Assembly: GCF_900635955.1 (NCBI RefSeq)
Contig: NZ_LR134201.1
Location: 1,798,001-1,862,000, forward strand
DNA from: Cedecea lapagei
GTDB taxonomy: Bacteria > Pseudomonadota > Gammaproteobacteria > Enterobacterales > Enterobacteriaceae
DNA: 64,000 bases
Reading direction: 5' to 3'
Position numbers and translations under genes: made by a program. Shown here piece by piece: positions 59,756 to 64,000 of the stretch (position 1 is its first letter; every line of letters starts with the position of its first letter). The notes below the pieces were generated by a model. That model was not told where the DNA came from. It saw nothing but the letters and a program-made list of their open reading frames with translations, and did no database searches.

Positions 59756-61651
59756 ATGAATCTATCAAATGCTCAACGTCAGATTGTTGAAGCTCCTTTG
59801 AATTCTGCTGTACAAGTGCTTGCATCAGCTGGCTCAGGTAAAACGCGTGTGTTAACAGAGCGTGTTCGTCATATTTTGGATAAAACTAAAAAAGAAGGGA
59901 TCATAGCTCTTACCTTCACAAATAAAGCAGCGGAGGAAATGAGTGCACGTTTAGCAGACTTCGAGCAAGGAGAGGATAGGGTTTGGATCTCTACCATACA
60001 TTCTGTCGCACAGCGTATTTTGGAGAAATACGGACACACTGTTGGTTTACCCACGGAATTGCACATATATGATAGAGATAAAGATCGAATGGAGGTCTTT
60101 ATACAGTCTTTACGTGAAGATGGTATTAATATAGATGAGTATCTAAATATCACTGACACAAGAGAATTAAAAAGCAGAGAAAAAAATTTGCAATCCTTTA
60201 TGGATATATTCTCAAAGATTAAGCGAGAGTTACTTACAGAGCTTGATGTGGCTGAGCTATATCCAGAAAGCAATATCTGGAAAATATATCAAGACTATCA
60301 GTCTGCACTGCTTAATAGTGGAGGAATTGATTATGACGATATTTTGGTATATGCCCATAAAATTCTACTAACACATGATTGGATCGCAAAAATATACCGA
60401 GCTCAGTATAAACATATTTGCGTTGATGAAGCTCAAGATCTTAATAAAGCGCAGTATGAGTTTATAAGGGTACTTTGCGGAAATGTTATAATAAGCATTT
60501 TAATGGTAGGTGATCCTAATCAAATGATTTATGGATTTAACGGGTCCTCGAAAGACTATCTCTGCACTAGATTTGTAGATGACTTCACCCCACAACGCTT
60601 TGAACTTAGAGAAAATTATCGTAGCACTAAAGCTGTTATACGTGCAGCAAACAAGTTGCGGCCAGGCTCACAAGCAGAAACTGATTATGCCTTAGAAGGT
60701 GGTGTATGGATTTCAGGATTTGATACGGAAGAAGATGAGGCTGCTGCGGTTGTTGACATTATTAAAAAACTTTTGGCTTTGAAAATTAACGATGAAATTG
60801 AAGGTGAAATTTCATTGAGTAATATGGTGATAATTGGCCGTAATCGTTTTGTTTTTGGAAAACTTGAAAGCTGCCTTAAAGAAAATTCAATACCATTCTC
60901 TTTGAGAAAAGGTGAACGACAACTAGAACCTTCAACTAGATTCGGTAAAGTATTAGACTATGCCATTCGCGTTAAACTGAATTCTAAAGATTGGGTGGAT
61001 GGCAAAAAATTATGTCAGGTACTGAATATTTCCGAGCCAGAAAATTGGACGGCTAATGTATTAAAGGAAATGGAGGCTCAGATCTCATCATCAAATGATG
61101 AATACTCTGATATATTCGCAAATCTTCTTTCTGCTGTAGATTTATTGGATGTTGAAAACCCCAAAATCCCTAAATTTGTAAAATATTTTAACAGCCTACT
61201 AACATCATTGGTTGAAAAACATGACGGTATCTCAGATGAAAAAATTGAAGATATTAAGTTGAGCATTGAAGAGCTTGAGGAGTTTAATCGCACCTGGACA
61301 CGCTTCAGACGGAAAGGAATTGGGGACTCCTTAGTTGCATTCCGTAATGCATTGGCTCTTGGGCAACTTTCGCAAGATATCTCTGAGGATGGCTTAACGT
61401 TAAGTACGGTTCATACCATGAAGGGTCTGGAAAAAGATATCGTATTTTTAATTGGTATGTGTGAAGGAGTTTTCCCAGACTACAGAGCTAATACTGCAAA
61501 AGAGTTGGATGAGGAGAGAAATAACGCATTTGTTGCAGTAACAAGAGCAAAGCGATGGCTCTATGTAACTTATCCTAAGCAACGAATGATGCCATGGGGC
61601 GACAGAAAGTTTCAGCGAAAATCTCGCTTTATAACGGAAATAGAATCATGA
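59756..61651 (+). CDS. gajB: Gabija helicase GajB (UvrD/PcrA-like)
   Basis: 631-aa superfamily 1A helicase. Motif I ASAGSGKTRVLTE (K29), Ia ALTFTNKAAEEM, II CVDEAQDLNKAQYE (D224-E225), III VGDPNQMIYGFNGSS, IV LRENYRSTKA, V STVHTMKGLEKDIVFLIG, VI FVAVTRAKRWLYVTYP. All motifs are intact. It starts 1 bp after gajA, so the two are translationally coupled. In Gabija, GajB joins GajA in a large complex and senses DNA ends made by GajA or phage. Low GC, unlike the chromosome. Confidence 0.9.
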   Translation: MNLSNAQRQIVEAPLNSAVQVLASAGSGKTRVLTERVRHILDKTKKEGIIALTFTNKAAEEMSARLADFEQGEDRVWISTIHSVAQRILEKYGHTVGLPTELHIYDRDKDRMEVFIQSLREDGINIDEYLNITDTRELKSREKNLQSFMDIFSKIKRELLTELDVAELYPESNIWKIYQDYQSALLNSGGIDYDDILVYAHKILLTHDWIAKIYRAQYKHICVDEAQDLNKAQYEFIRVLCGNVIISILMVGDPNQMIYGFNGSSKDYLCTRFVDDFTPQRFELRENYRSTKAVIRAANKLRPGSQAETDYALEGGVWISGFDTEEDEAAAVVDIIKKLLALKINDEIEGEISLSNMVIIGRNRFVFGKLESCLKENSIPFSLRKGERQLEPSTRFGKVLDYAIRVKLNSKDWVDGKKLCQVLNISEPENWTANVLKEMEAQISSSNDEYSDIFANLLSAVDLLDVENPKIPKFVKYFNSLLTSLVEKHDGISDEKIEDIKLSIEELEEFNRTWTRFRRKGIGDSLVAFRNALALGQLSQDISEDGLTLSTVHTMKGLEKDIVFLIGMCEGVFPDYRANTAKELDEERNNAFVAVTRAKRWLYVTYPKQRMMPWGDRKFQRKSRFITEIES

Positions 61652-61724
61652 GCCATATAGGCCAGCAAAAAAGTGTACCCCAAAATATTATTATACATTT
61701 TTCAAACTAACTTAAGCTAATGCA

Positions 61725-61787
61725 TTGTTGATCGTCCATTTCTAGAGTGCTGTGCTTGCAGCGCTCTAGACTGTACTTACGGTTACC
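61725..61787. repeat. right copy of the imperfect repeat flanking the defence cassette
   Basis: TTGTT, then a 12-bp hairpin TCTAGAGTGCTG / CAGCGCTCTAGA with 6-nt loop, followed by CTGTACTTACGGTTACC. It shares GCTGTGCTTRCAG and flanks with 57356-57429. No T run, so not a normal terminator. It sits between gajB and the end of the convergent recombinase gene. Confidence 0.45.
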
Positions 61788-61832
61788 TGTTTGAAACTAA
61801 CAGTCGAATTGAGTCCCCATACAAAAAGCACA

Positions 61833-63254
61833 TCATCGTTCGATAGTAGTTGAGACCCAACTCAATTCTTCTAATGCCGTCTTAACGTAATTATTTAATA
61901 GGATAGTAAGTTCAGAGGGGCTTCTTCCTTGGCTGAGTTCAAATACAACGTCCTTGAGATTGGACTGTAAAGATTCAACAACTAGCCTTGCTTTAATTAA
62001 ATCCAAAGTGGCCCCAAAATTTGTCACTTCCTCGAATGCCAAATGTATATAGGGCTCAAGGCTGCTGATTGATGTATGCCCAGTGAACTCCTGGACTTTC
62101 CTTTTAAGCGTCTCACCATCCAATAATGCACGACGGAACTCGTCCCGATTCTCATATTCATGCTGTTCAATCAATGCTACAAAAAGCTTGGTGATGAATC
62201 TGTGACGGAACATATGTGCACATGCTTGCTCTTCAATTTTTGCTGTTTTAGCAAGCAACAGTAATTCATTCGTCAGAGTCTCAGGTGTGAGTCTTAGCCC
62301 AGTTGTTTCAGAGATCAGTAAATAGCCTAAATCCTCTTTGGAGCCCACTGTTTTCTTAATGATCCTGCTCCTGAATTTTTCGATGAAGTTTACGACTAGT
62401 TCAAGATCTATTTTAGAAATAGGTAAGTATCTGTACTCCTCCCTCCCTCCTGACCGTTTGGCTGTGAAGACCTTCAGGAGCGCTCTTGCTTCATCAACTT
62501 TGCATTATAAATATCTTCGACTCTGATGTTTGCGACTTCAATTCGCCTTGCCCCTGTAATTTCCAAAAGCTTGACTAGGATGAAGCGTCTTCTCCGCTGA
62601 TAAGTCGTCCTGCTCCACATGTGGGATGGCCTCAATGAGCTTTGCGATATTCCTCGAGCTGATAGGTAAACGCCGTGTTTGAGGCTCGGGATGAGGAAAA
62701 GAATGGTGATACCAATAGGTACGGGTAACCTGCTTTCCTTGGTTTACTAGCTTGACTTCTTTGATCTCAGCTCTGATCGTGCCCGTAGACCCGATGAAGA
62801 ATGGTTCAAGATAGAGTTCTCCAACGTAATCCAAAAAGCCAAGGCAGATCCTGCCAATGTTTGCTACGTGAGCTCCCTGCCGTTTTCGCTGCCCCGGTTT
62901 TCTTGGGTCCATTTCCCCCTGAAGTGTTCTGATGAATAATGAGAAAAGAGAGTCAGTAAGCTCAATAAAATTATGGTTATTGTTGAAGCAAAAGCGAATA
63001 AGAGGTGATAGAAGTTTGGCATATTGTGTGAGCGTGCCACCGTCTTCCTTACGGGACAGTCCGCGTTCAAAACAATACAGCAGATATAGATTACCTTCTG
63101 TACAAGGTCTACCATCAGGCCAACAGAGGAGAGGAATGTTATCCGCTTTAACACTCAAGACATGATTGTTACGATCAACCCCGAAAGGTAACCGTAACAC
63201 GTTGCTTGTTAGATGATACAGTTTCTCATTGTTATTCAATGGATTGAGCCTCAT
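61833..63254 (-). pseudogene. tyrosine recombinase broken by two frameshifts
   Basis: Three frames join into one recombinase of about 470 aa. Part 1 (63254 to about 62580) holds the N-terminal domain. Part 2 (about 62582-62490) is in another frame and reads ILVKLLEITGARRIEVANIR with the first catalytic Arg. Part 3 (about 62500-61833) reads ARALLKVFTAKRSGG, then HMFRHRF (H-x-x-R), TGHTS (His) and PYIH (probable Tyr nucleophile). So every catalytic residue exists but in separate frames. The start overlaps the upstream gene by 23 bp. Mutation or sequencing indels are both possible. Confidence 0.75.
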
Positions 63255-63807
63255 GCGAGGATGTCAAAGACTGTTTGCTTATCGAGAGCATTGAAAGTAG
63301 CTCTCTGCGGCGTTTTTTGAAAAGGCTCAGCTCTGTCGGGTCATGGCATTTTTCGGCAAATTGCTCAGCGAGAATGATCGACTCCCTGAGAATATTCGTT
63401 ACCAATGCAATTTCATCCCGGAGTTGGGTGATTACCTTGTCTTGAGCCTTAACCTTAGCTTTAAGAGCCTGCTTAGTCACTGAGGAAGGCTTTGCTATCT
63501 TGGCTGTACGGGAATCGTGAATGGCTTTAGAGGCCAAATGTCTCAGGTTATCAAATACAGAAAACCCTCCAGGAAGAAGGTCATTCGCCCTGTTTTTAAG
63601 CGTATTAAGCGACATAGGATAAATTAACGATTCGCTTATCGATAGCTTTGCAAGGCCACCTTGGCTCTTCAATGCGATTAAAATATCTGTGCTTTCATGA
63701 TACATACTAGGTGTCTGAATAATCGACTCAAGGTATTTAATACGAGCAAGCACCGAGCGGTTGTTAATATCCAGCGGAGAGTTCGTTTGAGGTGAGTTTT
63801 TCTTCAT
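63232..63807 (-). CDS. recombinase-associated helical protein
   Basis: 191 aa, not matched to a named family with confidence. The N-terminal half has SISESLIYPMSLNTLKNRANDLLPGGF, like a DNA-binding helix-turn-helix, and the middle has a likely coiled coil (about 105-140, KAKVKAQDKVITQLRDEIALV). It overlaps the gene before it (ATGA) and the recombinase after it (23 bp), so the three form one tightly coupled operon. Small proteins of this layout accompany multi-gene recombinase modules such as Tn554-type TnpC; an accessory role in recombination is inferred. Confidence 0.6.
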   Translation of the reverse strand: MKKNSPQTNSPLDINNRSVLARIKYLESIIQTPSMYHESTDILIALKSQGGLAKLSISESLIYPMSLNTLKNRANDLLPGGFSVFDNLRHLASKAIHDSRTAKIAKPSSVTKQALKAKVKAQDKVITQLRDEIALVTNILRESIILAEQFAEKCHDPTELSLFKKRRRELLSMLSISKQSLTSSHEAQSIE

Positions 63808-64000
63808 GATTTATCGCCCATTATTTTAAAGAGAATTTCATAACGATTTCCATCAGGAGTATCGTAGAAGACTGGCTCGATATTTAATATCCCCTCAATG
63901 ATTAGGTCTTCAATATAATCAGCAACTTCATCTGATTGCATGATTGAAAAAGATGAAACCCCATAGCGCTCTTCTAAAAGCGCCCCGAGACTCTTTGAAT
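63804..64000 (-). CDS. unknown protein, C-terminal part, first gene of the recombinase operon
   Basis: Open frame entering from the right edge; the last 65 codons end with ...LFKIMGDKS and TGA overlapping the next ATG. It includes EERYGVSSFSIMQSDEVADYI and an acidic segment; no family recognised. Position suggests a further recombination protein. Confidence 0.5.
   Translation of the reverse strand, partial: SKSLGALLEERYGVSSFSIMQSDEVADYIEDLIIEGILNIEPVFYDTPDGNRYEILFKIMGDKS

Larger units (their letters stand above)
54915..64000. mobile_element. genomic island next to ycgN, right end outside the window
   Basis: Begins directly behind ycgN with an integrase and excisionase, then a UmuD-like gene, a gene-free segment, a defence cassette and a second recombination operon. 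Base composition from about 57200 is visibly AT-richer than the chromosome to the left, and codon use shifts with it. It may be a composite of a phage-like integrative element and a second mobile element. No second attachment site is in the window, so the right border is unknown. Confidence 0.85.

Noticed and set aside
61741..61770. Ordinary terminator after gajB
   Set aside because: The 12-bp stem is strong but has no T run on either strand, so it is listed as part of a repeat instead.
61833..64000. Naming the right-hand operon as the gamma-mobile-trio (gmtXYZ)
   Set aside because: The general layout is similar, but the 191-aa protein does not look like what I remember of GmtX and the first gene is cut off. 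A profile search would decide.
1..64000. CRISPR arrays, tRNA or rRNA genes, insertion sequences
   Set aside because: I saw no regularly spaced repeats, no cloverleaf-type sequence and no transposase; the integration site is not a tRNA in this window.

Overview
This is chromosomal DNA of a member of the Enterobacteriaceae that is not Escherichia coli; an Enterobacter/Cedecea/Lelliottia-type genome is my inference. Positions 1-54914 follow the E. coli gene order from zwf through edd-eda, purT, yebG-yebE, ptrB, exoX, holE, yobA-yebZ-yebY, yebW-yebV, rsmF, letAB, msrC-proQ-prc, htpX, yebQ, kdgR, yobH, mgrB, yebO, yobF-cspC, rlmA, mntP, manXYZ, yoaE, sdaA, nudL-pabB, yoaH, yoaB, yoaA, tsaB, yeaY-fadD, rnd, minCDE and ycgL-ycgM-ycgN, with near-identical proteins. 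Additions to that order are a SulP transporter, an MFS transporter with a GNAT acetyltransferase, a metallo-beta-lactamase-fold hydrolase, a second FtsI-type penicillin-binding protein (PBP3SAL type) and an MltB-type lytic transglycosylase.

Many control sites can be read directly: two GntR-type palindromes around the edd start, a PurR box before purT, a LexA box before yebG, the sRNA SdsR after yebY, Cpx and sigma-32 type signals before htpX, a PhoP-type box before mgrB, an MntR box plus yybP-ykoY manganese riboswitch before mntP, an Mlc-type site before manX, a FadR site before fadD, and about a dozen hairpin terminators.

From 54915 to the right edge the sequence is an AT-richer genomic island. 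It starts next to ycgN with a phage-type integrase, an excisionase and a UmuD-like protein that lacks the peptidase serine and lies near a perfect LexA box. After about 600 bases without a gene comes a defence cassette: a small HTH-like controller protein behind a 24-bp perfect palindrome, then a 33-codon ORF that begins like the HsdM subunit of a type I restriction system, then a two-gene Gabija system (GajA OLD-TOPRIM nuclease and GajB UvrD-like helicase). Two imperfect, hairpin-forming direct repeats flank the cassette. The simplest reading is that Gabija replaced a type I restriction-modification operon behind its controller gene, which remained in place. The right end holds an opposite-strand recombination operon whose tyrosine recombinase is broken by two frameshifts.

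Three loci (eda C-terminus, ptrB, the island recombinase) carry single-base-type frameshifts, two of them in short homopolymers. Sequencing indels are a real possibility and should be excluded before calling these genes broken.
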